DNA of 64,000 nucleotides, from the NCBI RefSeq assembly GCF_005577435.1, contig NZ_CP040396.1, positions 3,672,501-3,736,500 on the forward strand, in the 5' to 3' direction. The position numbers and the translations under genes were made by a program. Below the pieces are notes generated by a model. It was not told the DNA's origin and did not search any database. It saw only the letters and a list, made by a program, of their open reading frames with translations. Shown here in pieces: positions 1 to 9,950 of the stretch (position 1 is the stretch's first letter; each line of letters begins with the position of its first letter). This DNA comes from Paenibacillus algicola (GTDB lineage Bacteria; Bacillota; Bacilli; Paenibacillales; Paenibacillaceae).

Positions 1-785
<785 letters not shown>

Positions 786-872
786 TGAGTTCCATTGCTC
801 ATTTCAAAACTGACGAGATTACATAATCTCATTGTTGATCTCACCGTAAGGCAAGATCGGTTTAACTCACTC

Positions 873-893
873 GTTGTTCAGTTTTCAAAGATC
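873..893 (-). promoter_or_regulatory. rRNA leader conserved element (boxA/processing-like)
   Basis: On the minus strand this reads GATCTTTGAAAACTGAACAA, the conserved leader sequence found upstream of rRNA genes in Bacillales. In that group it takes part in antitermination and in the processing stem around the mature RNAs. It lies between the two promoters and the 16S start, as expected. Confidence 0.7.
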
Positions 894-940
894 AATTCTG
901 TTCATTCTTCATCGTCGCATCTCTCAGCGGCGACTTTTAT

Positions 941-970
941 AATATATCACAGCGACCAATGTTTCGTCAA
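941..970 (-). promoter_or_regulatory. rrn promoter P2 (proximal)
   Basis: Minus strand: -35 TTGACG (965-970), an 18-base spacer, and -10 TATATT (941-946). This is the nearer of two tandem sigma-A-type promoters in front of the rRNA operon. Confidence 0.75.
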
Positions 971-1048
971 GAACTTTTTTTTATTTTGTTGTTGACGACA
1001 TATTCAGCGGTTAGCTGTCGATGAAGCCTCTTAAAAGGGGCGAGTTAT

Positions 1049-1078
1049 AATGTAACACATCTTCAAGTTAGTCGTCAA
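1049..1078 (-). promoter_or_regulatory. rrn promoter P1 (distal)
   Basis: Minus strand: -35 TTGACG (1073-1078), an 18-base spacer, and -10 TACATT (1049-1054). It has the same -35 and spacing as the proximal promoter, about 108 bases further upstream. Tandem promoters are usual for rrn operons of Bacillales. Confidence 0.7.
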
Positions 1079-1102
1079 CCATTTTATTAAATTATGAGCA
1101 GA

Positions 1103-1140
1103 CAAGCCTTGTCCCTCTAAGCACAGAAGGACAAGGCTTG
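1103..1140 (-). terminator. Hairpin terminator after ygxA
   Basis: A 12-bp perfect stem (CAAGCCTTGTCC / GGACAAGGCTTG) with a 14-base loop lies 10 bases past the ygxA stop. The following T-run is weak on the minus strand. It separates ygxA from the rrn promoters. Confidence 0.5.
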
Positions 1141-1150
1141 CCAGTCAAAG

Positions 1151-2041
1151 CTAGATGGCATAGTAGCGAATATGATCCCAGCCAGGCCGCAAGGACTCCT
1201 TCCAGCCTGCTTCCTCGTGAATAATGGAACGATAAGAAAGCTTCCGGATCATAAGAGGCAGCTCTTCAAGCACCGGCTCCATCGCCGGATGCAGCATCAG
1301 CTCCTGGATCGTCCATGGCAGCTTTCTGCTGCGCAGAATCCGCATCAGTGGAGCTGAATAGTCGGCCATTCTAGACAGCACTGAGAACTCACAGGCCAGA
1401 AGCACCAGCTCAATCCGCTGTAAAAGCGTCTCTGAGCTTAAAGTAAGCTCTTCATACAATTTACGAACCGGGGTGTTTAAACCGGAAACCTGCTCCCACA
1501 CTGCAAACTCCGGATGTATATCTCGATCAATCAATTCTATACAAGCCCAGCAGCGGAGGCTTTCTGTAATGCTTTGGTAAGCATCCAGCATATTCTTATG
1601 CCTCAAATGAGTCTTGGTATCCACGTAATGACGCAAGAACCGGGCAAAGCCTATAAATTGCTTCTGTTCTTTCAAGGACCCGCTAAAGCGCAGGAAATCT
1701 CGTCTTAACTGGCTAATCCGACCGTCCGTATCTTTAATCAGGTCTCCATTCAGGAGGCATCTAATAATCATGCTGTCCTCCCCGTTCATCAGCCCCTCCT
1801 GCAGTTCCTGCAGGCTGACGCTAATCAGCTGAAAGCTCTTATCCAGTCCCTGGATATGCTGAACAGCAGGCTCATCCCATTCCACTTCATACACAACAAG
1901 CAGATTCAACTCAAAGTCATGGACAAGCGAACCGCAGAACGCTGAATCCTGATTTCGGTATGCGACCGCTCCCATGGCGTTCTCATTAACCGAGTACCTA
2001 TAATATAAAGAAAAGTTGGCTAATTCCACGATTCCCTCCAT
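1151..2041 (-). CDS. ygxA: Nucleotidyltransferase-like protein (YgxA family)
   Basis: A 296-residue soluble protein resembling YgxA of Bacillus, annotated there as nucleotidyltransferase-like. No substrate is established. The N-terminal half (about 1-110) carries the divergent nucleotidyltransferase-like fold, and the C-terminal half is helical. No signal peptide or membrane segment is seen. The ATG has an AAGG ribosome site 5 bases upstream. The identity rests partly on context: ygzB is divergent next to it, perR is near, and an rrn operon follows, as in B. subtilis. The gene shares a 115-base promoter region with ygzB. The enzymatic role is not known and the active-site residues are not obvious to me. 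Confidence 0.75.
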   Translation of the reverse strand: MEGIVELANFSLYYRYSVNENAMGAVAYRNQDSAFCGSLVHDFELNLLVVYEVEWDEPAVQHIQGLDKSFQLISVSLQELQEGLMNGEDSMIIRCLLNGDLIKDTDGRISQLRRDFLRFSGSLKEQKQFIGFARFLRHYVDTKTHLRHKNMLDAYQSITESLRCWACIELIDRDIHPEFAVWEQVSGLNTPVRKLYEELTLSSETLLQRIELVLLACEFSVLSRMADYSAPLMRILRSRKLPWTIQELMLHPAMEPVLEELPLMIRKLSYRSIIHEEAGWKESLRPGWDHIRYYAI

Positions 2042-2048
2042 ACATTCC

Positions 2049-2078
2049 TTGGCTAAATCAGGCCAATTCAGTTATAAT
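2049..2078 (+). promoter_or_regulatory. Candidate sigma-A promoter of ygzB
   Basis: TTGGCT (2049-2054), an 18-base spacer, then a perfect TATAAT (2073-2078), 79 bases before the ygzB start. Confidence 0.6.
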
Positions 2079-2156
2079 GTAATTCTACAAGCTGATGTGA
2101 GTTCCTTCTTTTTGTTATATTTCGTTTTCTATTCCTACTGTGACAGGAGCTATCCT

Positions 2157-2558
2157 ATGATCTTTAAAAGTGCAAAAATAAACGCGTTCCGTACCTGGGG
2201 ACTTCTGCTGACTATGATTGGCATGGGGCTCATGGTGTTAGGTACTGCGGGAATTGTTTTTTGGGGGCAGGCTGGAAAAATATTCGCCGGCATCGGCTTG
2301 GTGCTGGGACTAATCACGATGGTCGGCAGTATGGCCATATACTTCTGGGCCGGCATGCTGTCCACCAGTGCGGTGCAGGTTCAGTGCCCCGAATGCGGCA
2401 AGCTTACCAAAATGCTGGGCAAAACGGACCGCTGCATGTTCTGCCATACGATTTTGACACAGGATCCCGGCATTGCCACAATTACAGCGGACGAGCTGGA
2501 AGCCCAGGGGAAATCTTCTCCGCAGGGACGCAGCTCAACCTCATCCCAACCACGTTAA
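2157..2558 (+). CDS. ygzB: YgzB family membrane zinc-ribbon protein (DUF2614)
   Basis: A 133-residue protein with two hydrophobic helices (about residues 15-35 and 42-65). A cytoplasmic four-cysteine zinc-ribbon-like module follows (CPEC ... CMFC, about 74-98), then a Ser/Gln-rich tail. This matches the YgzB/DUF2614 family, whose function is not established. The start was placed at ATG 2157 because an AGGAG site lies 7 bases upstream. The open frame extends further 5' but has no ribosome site there. In B. subtilis ygzB sits between perR and ygxA; here the neighbourhood is kept but a GH18 gene separates it from perR. Confidence 0.8.
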   Translation: MIFKSAKINAFRTWGLLLTMIGMGLMVLGTAGIVFWGQAGKIFAGIGLVLGLITMVGSMAIYFWAGMLSTSAVQVQCPECGKLTKMLGKTDRCMFCHTILTQDPGIATITADELEAQGKSSPQGRSSTSSQPR

Positions 2559-2566
2559 CGTTGTAT

Positions 2567-2605
2567 AAAAAGACTGGCCGCTTATGACAGCGGCCAGTCT
2601 TTTTT
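2567..2605. terminator. Bidirectional terminator between ygzB and the GH18 gene
   Basis: AAAAAGACTGGCCGC and its inverted copy GCGGCCAGTCTTTTTT flank an 8-base loop. T-runs are present in both directions, so it can end ygzB (plus) and the convergent hydrolase gene (minus). Confidence 0.9.
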
Positions 2606-2613
2606 GAATATTT

Positions 2614-4329
2614 TTATTTATGAATGCTTTTCAGAACCTCCCACGCCTCTGATGACCCCAGCATCCGGCTCCAGGAAGCGATGCCGCCCAGATCATATTG
2701 ATGCGCCAGCTCTACTCGCGCCTTCAGGGAAATCTCGTCCTCGATCCAGATTTTGTTCAGAGACTGCTCTTCTTGGTACTGTACATAATTCTGACCTGTG
2801 AGCTCGTCGTAAACCGGAGTCAGCGCTTTCTCCTTCAAGAGGGATTGTACGGCTTCCATTCCCACCGCCTTCGAGGTCACTTTTCCGCCGCCTTCTACTC
2901 CTTCTTCAGTCCATATTCTTGTATATAACGGAATGCCCAGCACCAGCTTAGAAGCCGGTACCTCATCCTCTTCCAATATTCTCCGCACCGTTCTCTCCGC
3001 CCAGGGCAGCGAGGACACTGAGCCTGCCTCAGGACTGGCAGCCCAATGCTCGTCATACGACATGACCATCATATAGTCCACAGCATGCGCCAGTTCCCTG
3101 CGATCCAGGAAAACAGACCACATTTCGCTGGAGGATTTCGGTGTTACATCGATCGATACGATCAAGCCGAGCTCTTTTGCACGGGGATAAAGCTCTCTCA
3201 TAAACGCAATCAGATTCTGCTTGTCCTTGGTGTATACATTCTCAAAATCAATATTGATTCCATCCAGTCCATGAGCCCGGCTTAGCCGGATCACTTCCGT
3301 AATCAGAGCCGCTCGGGTATCATACGTCGAAAGCACAGCGGTCGTAATATCCGGATTGAAGCTATTCGTCAGCACTCCCCATACTTCCTTATCCAGCTTG
3401 TGCGCCCATGTTACATAATCCGGGCTTACCTTGGATGTCACGTCTCCCGCTTCGCTCGTAATCTCAAACCAGGTCGGACTGACCACGTTTACGCCGGGCA
3501 GCTGCCCCAGCTTGTCCGGGTCCGGATTACGGGAGTATACCGCTTCCCAGGTCAGGTTAACGGATCTGTCTCTCCACTCCAGGTCTGCCCGGGAAGGCTC
3601 ATGAATTCTTTGAGGATAGATCTTATTCCCCTTAGGTTTAACCTGATCTGATGGCACATAGCCGGTATATCCCTGGTCGGTTTGAACCTTCAGCCAGCCC
3701 TGCTCCTCCTCGCCCCAGATCCGCAGCCTTTCCCCCGGCGGCATGTCCTGTAAAATCGGCGACTTGATCGACGGGCTCTGCCGCAAGGCAGCAAAAGACT
3801 GTTTGCCCGCTGGCACCGCTTCTCCGAGCTCAAGATGGTCTCCCGCCCGGGAGAGCAGCACCGCTCCTGTCCCCGAATGCTCGTAGTATGCCGTGTAATA
3901 CAGCTCCTTCAGAAGCTTCGCAGGGACGTACAGCTTGCCATCAACACGCTCAACGGTCTGCTCAAAGGAAGCTTCTTTTCCGTTACGCGTCCCCTTCAAC
4001 GTACCTGCTGACAATGACAACACTTCCGAGGCCGTCGTAAACACTACCGTTTCCGAACCCTCATCTTCGTAAATATATGGATCCACATATTCTTGTACCA
4101 GGGCCAAAGGCAGCATGAGACTGCTTCCCTGCCCCGAGGCGGAATAACCGGTCAGTTCCCCCTGAACCAAAATCGGCTGCTTTAGTCCGCGCCAATCCGG
4201 CTCGGTGTAGCTGCTATTCGGAAGCTTTTGAAGCGTCCACCAGACACCTGCTGCCATCAGAATCAGAAGCATCAAGGTGAAGACTCCCGCCTTTTTCCTG
4301 CCGCCTCTGCGCCTTATACGTCTTGCCAC
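2614..4329 (-). CDS. Membrane-anchored GH18 glycoside hydrolase with SH3 domain
   Basis: A 571-residue protein. A basic N-terminus and one membrane helix (about 15-33) anchor it outside the cell. A region of about 50-190 resembles copper-amine-oxidase-N or stalk-type domains. An SH3-type module follows (about 180-230, containing GWLKVQTDQGYTGYVP), then a glycoside hydrolase 18 barrel (about 255-570). The GH18 catalytic signature DGINIDFEN is intact, with the acid Glu in place. Related Bacillales proteins (YaaH, YdhD) act on N-acetylglucosamine polymers or peptidoglycan, often in spores; that role here is inference. The start is GTG with a GGAG site 6 bases upstream. The gene interrupts the usual perR-ygzB neighbourhood. 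Confidence 0.85.
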   Translation of the reverse strand: MARRIRRRGGRKKAGVFTLMLLILMAAGVWWTLQKLPNSSYTEPDWRGLKQPILVQGELTGYSASGQGSSLMLPLALVQEYVDPYIYEDEGSETVVFTTASEVLSLSAGTLKGTRNGKEASFEQTVERVDGKLYVPAKLLKELYYTAYYEHSGTGAVLLSRAGDHLELGEAVPAGKQSFAALRQSPSIKSPILQDMPPGERLRIWGEEEQGWLKVQTDQGYTGYVPSDQVKPKGNKIYPQRIHEPSRADLEWRDRSVNLTWEAVYSRNPDPDKLGQLPGVNVVSPTWFEITSEAGDVTSKVSPDYVTWAHKLDKEVWGVLTNSFNPDITTAVLSTYDTRAALITEVIRLSRAHGLDGINIDFENVYTKDKQNLIAFMRELYPRAKELGLIVSIDVTPKSSSEMWSVFLDRRELAHAVDYMMVMSYDEHWAASPEAGSVSSLPWAERTVRRILEEDEVPASKLVLGIPLYTRIWTEEGVEGGGKVTSKAVGMEAVQSLLKEKALTPVYDELTGQNYVQYQEEQSLNKIWIEDEISLKARVELAHQYDLGGIASWSRMLGSSEAWEVLKSIHK

Positions 4330-4373
4330 TTTACGCTCCGCCTTTCTATATGCAGTCTTATATATACAAAATA

Positions 4374-4404
4374 AAAAAACGTGAAGAATGGGTCATTCCT
4401 CACG
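4374..4404 (-). terminator. Terminator of perR
   Basis: Minus-strand hairpin CGTGAGGAATG / CATTCTTCACG with a 3-base loop and a following T-run, starting 8 bases past the perR stop. Confidence 0.85.
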
Positions 4405-4411
4405 TTGCAGA

Positions 4412-4843
4412 TTAGTGTTGCATTTGCTGACAGCAGGTACATACGCCATAAAGCTCCATACGGTGTCCCTTCACCTGAAAGCCGGTGTTCTTCTCCGCCT
4501 GGTGCTCTACGTCGGAAAGCGTAGGATAACTGAAATCTTCAATTTTGCCACAGCATTCACAAATCACATGGTAGTGATCTGACACATTGGCATCAAATCG
4601 ACTGGAATTATCCCCGTAGGTGAGCTCCCGAACCATGCCAGCTTCTATAAACATCTTAAGATTATTGTATACCGTAGCTACACTCATGCTTGGAAATTTC
4701 GGTTCCAAGGCACGATAAATGTCATCGGCCGTAGGATGGCACATGGATTCTACCAGATAAGACAAAATCGCGTGGCGCTGCGGCGTGATGCGGACTCCCG
4801 TCGCTTTGAGCTGTTCCAATGCATGCTGCACGGACGTTCCCAT
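4412..4843 (-). CDS. perR: Peroxide-responsive repressor PerR (Fur family)
   Basis: A Fur-family metalloregulator of 143 residues. The N-terminal winged helix includes TPQRHAIL and SVATVYNNL. The C-terminal metal and dimer domain has two CxxC pairs (CECC, CTCC) for structural zinc. The histidines and aspartates around [11 protein letters not shown] are expected for the regulatory iron site. PerR represses oxidative-stress genes until peroxide oxidises its metal ligands. An in-frame GTG lies 9 bases upstream, but the near-perfect Shine-Dalgarno AAAGGCGGTG overlaps that GTG and sits 8 bases before ATG 4843, so the ATG is preferred. The synteny with ygzB/ygxA supports PerR over Fur or Zur. A perfect PerR-type box lies in front of trxB at 58010. 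Confidence 0.92.
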   Translation of the reverse strand: MGTSVQHALEQLKATGVRITPQRHAILSYLVESMCHPTADDIYRALEPKFPSMSVATVYNNLKMFIEAGMVRELTYGDNSSRFDANVSDHYHVICECCGKIEDFSYPTLSDVEHQAEKNTGFQVKGHRMELYGVCTCCQQMQH

Positions 4844-4939
4844 ATGGTCCACCGCCTTTAGTAGATAGTTTAACCTGTAAAACTGTGTAAAAGCTGCAGG
4901 TTAACATTATTTTCGGCTATGTTTTTTAATTTGTCAATG

Positions 4940-6259
4940 TCAATATGGCAAAGGCGTTAAGCTGCCTTCTCCTGATCTTCGCTCATATTCCGGATAGCTT
5001 CGGTATACATTGAGATCACTGTTGCCTTCGATTACAATGTGGTGCTCCCCGCTGCCAAGCTGCCCTGTGATGGTCTTCTGTTCGACTTGAAAGGGCATTA
5101 TTTCTGAAAAAATCCGTCCGTAGCTCGTTGTGCCCTTGATTTTGTAGTCCCCGGCCAAAGGGAGATGAAGATTCATCTCGCCCACCGCGCTGTATACATC
5201 CCAGTTCCCGCCAATCAGCCCTGACCGAATATCAACCGCACCGTTCAAGGACTCCGCTTTGAGACTTTGCCGGACGCCCGCTAAAGTAATGTTGCCGTTC
5301 TTCGTTCGAACATCAATGTCCTTGCCCAGCCGGTTCGCCGTAATATTACCCACTTGGGTACTGAGCACAACGCTGCCACTCACATCATAAGCCTGAACTG
5401 TGCCGCTGCTTGTCGTCATTTGTACATCGCCGGTCAGATACCGCACGTTCATATTTCCGTTCAGTGTGGAGCCTGTCACATCTCCGTATACCCGGCTGAG
5501 AGTAATGGGCCCGTTGCCGCTTTCCAGGGTGATTTTGCGATTCGCTTCAATATTGAGCAGGAAGATACCGCCGTTCATGGTGCGAACCTCCAGATCCAGG
5601 CGCCGGTTGTCCGGAACCTGAATGTCGAGATTCAGGCGAGGCTGTCTTTTTCCGGATTCTCCGTAGGCCTTGCCCTTGGCGCGAATAGAAATAATGCTTC
5701 TTCCTTCCACCTCTACCGCCGACTGCTCGGCAATCGCTTCAGCAAGCCCCGGCTCCTCTTGATCCACCCACACCTCGGTCTGCACAATAATATCGTCTGT
5801 ACGGCCCCGGCGCACCACAATATCCCCGTTCAGATGATCGATACTCAGCCTGGCGGCTTCAATCGTCACGGGAATTTCCAGCTCCGGCTTCACAAAGCGA
5901 TTGCCTGTTTCTTCACTATAATCCACACCGGCCGCCGTTAAATTCAGACTGACCCGATTCCATAAATGCAGGAAATGATCCTGCTGGGATACGATAAAAA
6001 AGGAGGCCGCTGCCGCCAAAGACAACAGCACACCCCGGATATCCGGCCGGAAACGCCACCGGCTTCCTTCTCGCCGAAGCTTGAAGTAGGCAAAACGGGC
6101 CAAATATTCAATGCCTAGCAGCACAAACAGTGCCGGCCACCAGGTTAGCAGCAAAAATACATGGTCCGTGTTGTACCACTCGTCGATAAGCAGCAGGCCG
6201 CCAGTGGCGATCAGGAGGAGCGCTGCAGTGTATCTTCCAATTTTTACAGTATGCCTCAT
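4940..6259 (-). CDS. Membrane protein with DUF4097-type beta-repeat domain
   Basis: A 439-residue protein. It has three N-terminal membrane helices (about 8-25, 33-52 and 77-96), the first two in the style of LiaF-like TM domains. A long extracytoplasmic beta-strand repeat region follows (about 130-400) with recurring NGxI, SxxGxV and LNGxV turns typical of DUF4097 adhesin-like solenoids. The family is found in envelope-stress or cell-surface proteins of Firmicutes, but no biochemical role is established. An AAGGTGA site lies before the ATG. The gene follows the 6299-6895 membrane protein by 39 bases on the same strand, so the two are probably co-transcribed. Confidence 0.75.
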   Translation of the reverse strand: MRHTVKIGRYTAALLLIATGGLLLIDEWYNTDHVFLLLTWWPALFVLLGIEYLARFAYFKLRREGSRWRFRPDIRGVLLSLAAAASFFIVSQQDHFLHLWNRVSLNLTAAGVDYSEETGNRFVKPELEIPVTIEAARLSIDHLNGDIVVRRGRTDDIIVQTEVWVDQEEPGLAEAIAEQSAVEVEGRSIISIRAKGKAYGESGKRQPRLNLDIQVPDNRRLDLEVRTMNGGIFLLNIEANRKITLESGNGPITLSRVYGDVTGSTLNGNMNVRYLTGDVQMTTSSGTVQAYDVSGSVVLSTQVGNITANRLGKDIDVRTKNGNITLAGVRQSLKAESLNGAVDIRSGLIGGNWDVYSAVGEMNLHLPLAGDYKIKGTTSYGRIFSEIMPFQVEQKTITGQLGSGEHHIVIEGNSDLNVYRSYPEYERRSGEGSLTPLPY

Positions 6260-6298
6260 CGATTCATTTCACCTTCTTTTCGCAAAAGCTGCTGGCCT

Positions 6299-6895
6299 TT
6301 ACAGCCTCTTCTTATGCTTCAGCATTTCCCGAATGCCCATGATGAAGCCCGCCGCCACCAAGGTCAGGGCAGCTATTTCATTACCGTAATCACGGATCCC
6401 AGCCTGCAGCCAGGGCGGCCTCTGATGCAGCAGCATCAGTAATGCGCCTCCCGCAACCAGCATCAAACCGAAAGACAAGCCTCCGGCTCCGCGGAATATG
6501 TCAAGCTCAGGGCGTTTTGATTTCTGAGTATGCAGAGTGACCTGCTCCTCCGCACGCCGTTTTCGGGATGTTAAATAATCTGCAGTCTGCAGCACATCGT
6601 ATACATTATAGAAATAACCCGCCGGAACCAGCAGCCCCAGCAGCATGAGCAGCGGAACATTTATTTGCATACCGATGGATGAAAAATAAAGCAGCGCGGA
6701 AATATCCAGCATGAGGAGCAGCACAAACAGCAGGCCTTTTCGATACAAGCCCAAATAAATGTGGCCTAATCCTGGAATGATCGCCGCCAAGAGCAGGGCT
6801 GGCAGCTTCCTTCTTCTTCGGCTCATAAAGCCAGGTCCGCCGGGAGACAAGCTCCGGGAGCGTCGTTGCTTATGGGTTGGCTGAAGCTGTTGCAT
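6299..6895 (-). CDS. Small polytopic membrane protein of unknown function
   Basis: 198 residues. A basic, Arg-rich N-terminus is followed by four or five hydrophobic helices; PALLLAAIIPGLGHIYLG resembles the TM2/DUF5683-type turn. A cytoplasmic charged loop (about 108-130) and a C-terminal pair of helices complete it. The start was chosen at ATG 6895, which has a clear AAGGAGAG site 7 bases upstream; the frame could extend 11 codons further but without a good site. It is probably the first gene of a two-gene operon with the DUF4097 protein. I do not recognise a specific function. Confidence 0.6.
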   Translation of the reverse strand: MQQLQPTHKQRRSRSLSPGGPGFMSRRRRKLPALLLAAIIPGLGHIYLGLYRKGLLFVLLLMLDISALLYFSSIGMQINVPLLMLLGLLVPAGYFYNVYDVLQTADYLTSRKRRAEEQVTLHTQKSKRPELDIFRGAGGLSFGLMLVAGGALLMLLHQRPPWLQAGIRDYGNEIAALTLVAAGFIMGIREMLKHKKRL

Positions 6896-7065
6896 CACCG
6901 TTCTCTCCTTCCACGAGAGGCTCATCATGATCCGATTGTGTCTTTCTTTGATAGTACCCTAAACGACAGACAGAGTAACTGTCAAAAAACTGGATACGTG
7001 TATGAGCACTCTATCCACCGTCTAGATTTACAATTGTTATCCGAAGCTTGTTCCCATCCCAAGAT

Positions 7066-7097
7066 AAAAACAGCCAACCCGCTTAAGGGATGGCTGT
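7066..7097 (-). terminator. Terminator of the MgtC-like gene
   Basis: Minus-strand stem ACAGCCATCCC / GGGTTGGCTGT with a 6-base loop, followed by TTTTTA, 10 bases past the stop codon. Confidence 0.8.
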
Positions 7098-7106
7098 ATT
7101 CAATGC

Positions 7107-7826
7107 TTATTCTGCCGTAACCATAGAAACTCCGCCTAAATCACGGATCTGCTGGGTCAGCTTCACCGGATCAAACCGGCGGTCTGTAAGCACATGCAGT
7201 GAGATTTCCAGCCCCGGTATAGCCGGCTGCGTGTCGCTGAAGGGAACCGTATTCCGCTCGTTCACGATCAGCTTTTTGATTACAAAGCCCTCGCTGTTCA
7301 GCATCGCTGACAGTCCATCAAGCAGTCCGGGTGCATTACTGGCATGGACCGTCACCAGATGAAGCTTGCTGCCCCGTATGTATCGCTGCTCCAGCTTGTT
7401 AAACACGACGAGATTCACCAGAATGAGCAGGGTGGAGACGATAGCTGCAAAATAAAAGCCGGCTCCCACGGCCAGGCCGATCGCTCCAACGACCCAGATC
7501 GAGGCTGCTGTCGTCAAGCCGGTAATGGATTTCCCGGTAAACAGAATGGTCCCGGCCCCCAAAAAGCCAATCCCCGTAATGACAGCCGTAGCCAGACGGG
7601 CAGGGTCAATTCGAACATTCACCTCATCTACGAAATCCGCAAACCCGTATACAGAAAGCAGCATAATCAAGGATGAGCCCATACACACCAAGATGTGCGT
7701 ACGCAGCCCGGCAGCATGATTTGACCGCTCTCGTTCCCAGCCAATCATTCCACCTAGCACCAGAGCCAGCACTAATCTGAAAAAAATGCTCACATTGTCA
7801 ATCACCCATGGATTTTCGAGCTCCAT
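7107..7826 (-). CDS. MgtC/SapB family membrane protein
   Basis: A 239-residue protein. Four to five membrane helices (about 13-150) carry the MgtC-family core: LGGMIGWERE, GLRTHILVCMGSSL and TGIGFLGAGTI. A C-terminal cytoplasmic ACT-like domain follows (about 155-239). MgtC proteins support growth in low magnesium or acid and, in some bacteria, modulate the F-type ATPase; the Bacillales members are poorly characterised. GAGGAGG sits 6 bases before the ATG. It appears monocistronic with its own terminator. Confidence 0.85.
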   Translation of the reverse strand: MELENPWVIDNVSIFFRLVLALVLGGMIGWERERSNHAAGLRTHILVCMGSSLIMLLSVYGFADFVDEVNVRIDPARLATAVITGIGFLGAGTILFTGKSITGLTTAASIWVVGAIGLAVGAGFYFAAIVSTLLILVNLVVFNKLEQRYIRGSKLHLVTVHASNAPGLLDGLSAMLNSEGFVIKKLIVNERNTVPFSDTQPAIPGLEISLHVLTDRRFDPVKLTQQIRDLGGVSMVTAE

Positions 7827-7864
7827 GCCATTCCTCCTCGCGTATGTTTGTTATCTGTCAGCCC

Positions 7865-8350
7865 TCAGGCTTTGTCAGCCATGCCTTCCCCTGATCTGTG
7901 CAGATGAAATTCCGTCAGCTCCACAGCAGGTACCACTTCCAAGGTGCCGACCGGCTGAAAGCCCGCCTTCTCATACAATCTGACAGCGGGAAAATTCTTG
8001 CTTCCGGTGAATACAATCAATAACGGGACCTCTTTATAGGTGCTTAGGACGTGCGTGACCAGGCGGGTGGCAATACCCTCGCGAAAATGATCCGGCGCGA
8101 CCATCATACGACTAATCGTAAGCTTTTCCTGCTCCAGCTCTACAGCTACAGCACCGATCAAATCACCCTCCGGGTCCCTGATGCCATAAAAAATCTCGCC
8201 GCAGGCGGCAATCGATGCATACGTATCTCTTAGCGGCGGCAGATCACTCAGTCCGATCGCCTGGGCCTCATAGGGATAGGCCGCATGCTGAAGAGACCAG
8301 ATTTGCTGCACCGTATCCTCATCGCCTAGCTGTAATGCTTCAATCTCCAT
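7865..8350 (-). CDS. GNAT-family N-acetyltransferase
   Basis: 161 residues with the GNAT fold. A central strand (GAVAVELEQEKLTISRMMVAP) is followed by the acetyl-CoA pyrophosphate loop (FREGIATRLV) and the closing LYEKAGFQPVG motif. The substrate cannot be told. The ATG directly follows a stop in frame, and the GAGGG before it is unusually close, so the true start may be slightly downstream. It ends 38 bases upstream of the MgtC-like gene, so a shared transcript is possible. Confidence 0.8.
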   Translation of the reverse strand: MEIEALQLGDEDTVQQIWSLQHAAYPYEAQAIGLSDLPPLRDTYASIAACGEIFYGIRDPEGDLIGAVAVELEQEKLTISRMMVAPDHFREGIATRLVTHVLSTYKEVPLLIVFTGSKNFPAVRLYEKAGFQPVGTLEVVPAVELTEFHLHRSGEGMADKA

Positions 8351-8436
8351 CCCTCATACCAGCCCTTCGTTAGGCATGCACCTTAATATATAATCCGAAA
8401 TGATACGAAACATAACAAGCAATCCGGCAAAGGTGT

Positions 8437-8466
8437 AAAAAAGAGACTGCCGACAGGCAGTCCCTT
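8437..8466 (-). terminator. Terminator of the gatCAB operon
   Basis: Minus-strand stem GGGACTGCC / GGCAGTCTC with a TGTC loop and six Ts, 17 bases after the gatB stop. Confidence 0.9.
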
Positions 8467-8483
8467 TGAAATTCATGCGGCGG

Positions 8484-9923
8484 TTATACGTTCAGCACAT
8501 CCACCAGCAATTTGTTTACGAGCGCAGGGTTCGCCTTGCCCTTACTTTCCTTCATCACTTGTCCCACCAGGAAGCCGATGGCCTTCTGCTTGCCAGCCTT
8601 GTAATCCTCTACAGATTGCGGATGGCTTGCAACCACCTGCTCTACAATGGCCTTAATCGCGCCTTCATCACTAATCTGAACCAGACCCTGCTCCTCTACA
8701 ATCTGCTGAGGAAGCTTGCCGCTCTCCAGCATGCTCTTGAACACAGTCTTGGCAATTTTGCTGCTAATCGTGCCCTTCTCGATCAATCCAATCATCTCAC
8801 CCAGCGCTTGCCCGGTAATCGGAACCTGCGAAAGCTCCAGGCTATTAGCATTCAGATATCCCATCAGATCGCCCATAATCCAGTTCGATACTGATTTGGC
8901 ATCCTGGGTATACTTCAGGCTGTCCTCAAACAAATCCGCCAGTGCCTTGGAGGAGGTAATTACAGCTGCATCATAATTCGGCAGTCCATACTCCGCAGCG
9001 TAGCGAGCCTTGCGGGCATCCGGCAGCTCCGGAATGGTCGATCTTACAGCTTCCTTCCACTCTTCACTGATGTGTACGCGCACCAGATCCGGGTCCGGGA
9101 AATAGCGGTAATCATGGGCTTCCTCCTTACCGCGCATGGAAAGGGTCTTGCCCTGCGCCTCATCCCAGCGGCGTGTTTCCTGGACAATCTTGCCGCCTTC
9201 ATCCAAAATTTCGGCCTGACGGTATTCCTCATACTCCAGACCGCGCTGCACACCGCGGAAGGAGTTCATGTTCTTCAGCTCAGCCTTTGTGCCGAGCTTC
9301 TCTTGACCGTAGGGACGCAGGCTGATATTCGCGTCACAGCGCAGCGAGCCCTCCTCCATCTTCACATCGGAAACCTCACAATACTGCATGATGGAGCGAA
9401 GCTTCTCCATGTATGCCTTGGCTTCCTCAGGTGAAGAAATTTCCGGCTCGGAAACGATCTCCACTAGCGGTGTGCCGACACGGTTAAAGTCGACGAGAGA
9501 AGCATAGCCGCCGTCCACGTGAGTCAGCTTGCCGGCATCCTCCTCCAAATGAAGGCGGGTAATGCCAATCCGCTTGGTCTCTCCGTTCACTTCAATATCC
9601 ACCCATCCATTCTCTCCGATCGGCTGATCATACTGGGAAATCTGATACGCCTTTGGAGAATCGGGATAGAAATAGTTCTTGCGGTCAAATTTGCTGATGT
9701 CACCGATGGTGCAATTCAGCGCCATGGCTGCCTTCATTGCATATTCGACAGCCTGTCGATTGAGCACCGGCAGAACGCCGGGATGTCCGAGACAAATCGG
9801 ACAAGTGTGGGTATTCGGCGGAGCTCCAAATGCTGTGGAGCAGCCGCAGAAAATTTTGGACTTCGTATGAAGCTCGACGTGAACCTCAAGTCCGATTACC
9901 GTTTCATACTTGGATGTAGACAT
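8484..9923 (-). CDS. gatB: Asp-tRNA(Asn)/Glu-tRNA(Gln) amidotransferase subunit B
   Basis: A 479-residue GatB, full length for the family. It shows the opening [13 protein letters not shown], the zinc-binding cysteines ([12 protein letters not shown]), the kinase-like core [19 protein letters not shown], and the C-terminal YqeY-like helical domain ending [19 protein letters not shown]. GatB activates the misacylated tRNA by phosphorylation in the GatCAB complex, which makes Gln-tRNA and Asn-tRNA where direct synthetases are absent. It has a GAAGGAGGGA ribosome site. It is the last gene of gatC-gatA-gatB, 27 bases behind gatA. Confidence 0.97.
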   Translation of the reverse strand: MSTSKYETVIGLEVHVELHTKSKIFCGCSTAFGAPPNTHTCPICLGHPGVLPVLNRQAVEYAMKAAMALNCTIGDISKFDRKNYFYPDSPKAYQISQYDQPIGENGWVDIEVNGETKRIGITRLHLEEDAGKLTHVDGGYASLVDFNRVGTPLVEIVSEPEISSPEEAKAYMEKLRSIMQYCEVSDVKMEEGSLRCDANISLRPYGQEKLGTKAELKNMNSFRGVQRGLEYEEYRQAEILDEGGKIVQETRRWDEAQGKTLSMRGKEEAHDYRYFPDPDLVRVHISEEWKEAVRSTIPELPDARKARYAAEYGLPNYDAAVITSSKALADLFEDSLKYTQDAKSVSNWIMGDLMGYLNANSLELSQVPITGQALGEMIGLIEKGTISSKIAKTVFKSMLESGKLPQQIVEEQGLVQISDEGAIKAIVEQVVASHPQSVEDYKAGKQKAIGFLVGQVMKESKGKANPALVNKLLVDVLNV

Positions 9924-9950
9924 CTCTTTGTTCCCTCCTTCTGCCGGTGA

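Noticed and set aside
4890..4930. PerR box for autoregulation upstream of perR
   Set aside because: Only a half-like AAATAAT is seen (about 6 of 14 positions), well below the trxB site.
6960..7000. TTGACA on the minus strand as promoter of the 6299-6895 gene
   Set aside because: The hexamer at 17 bases is TTAGGG, not a -10; the TACTAT nearby is 23 bases away.
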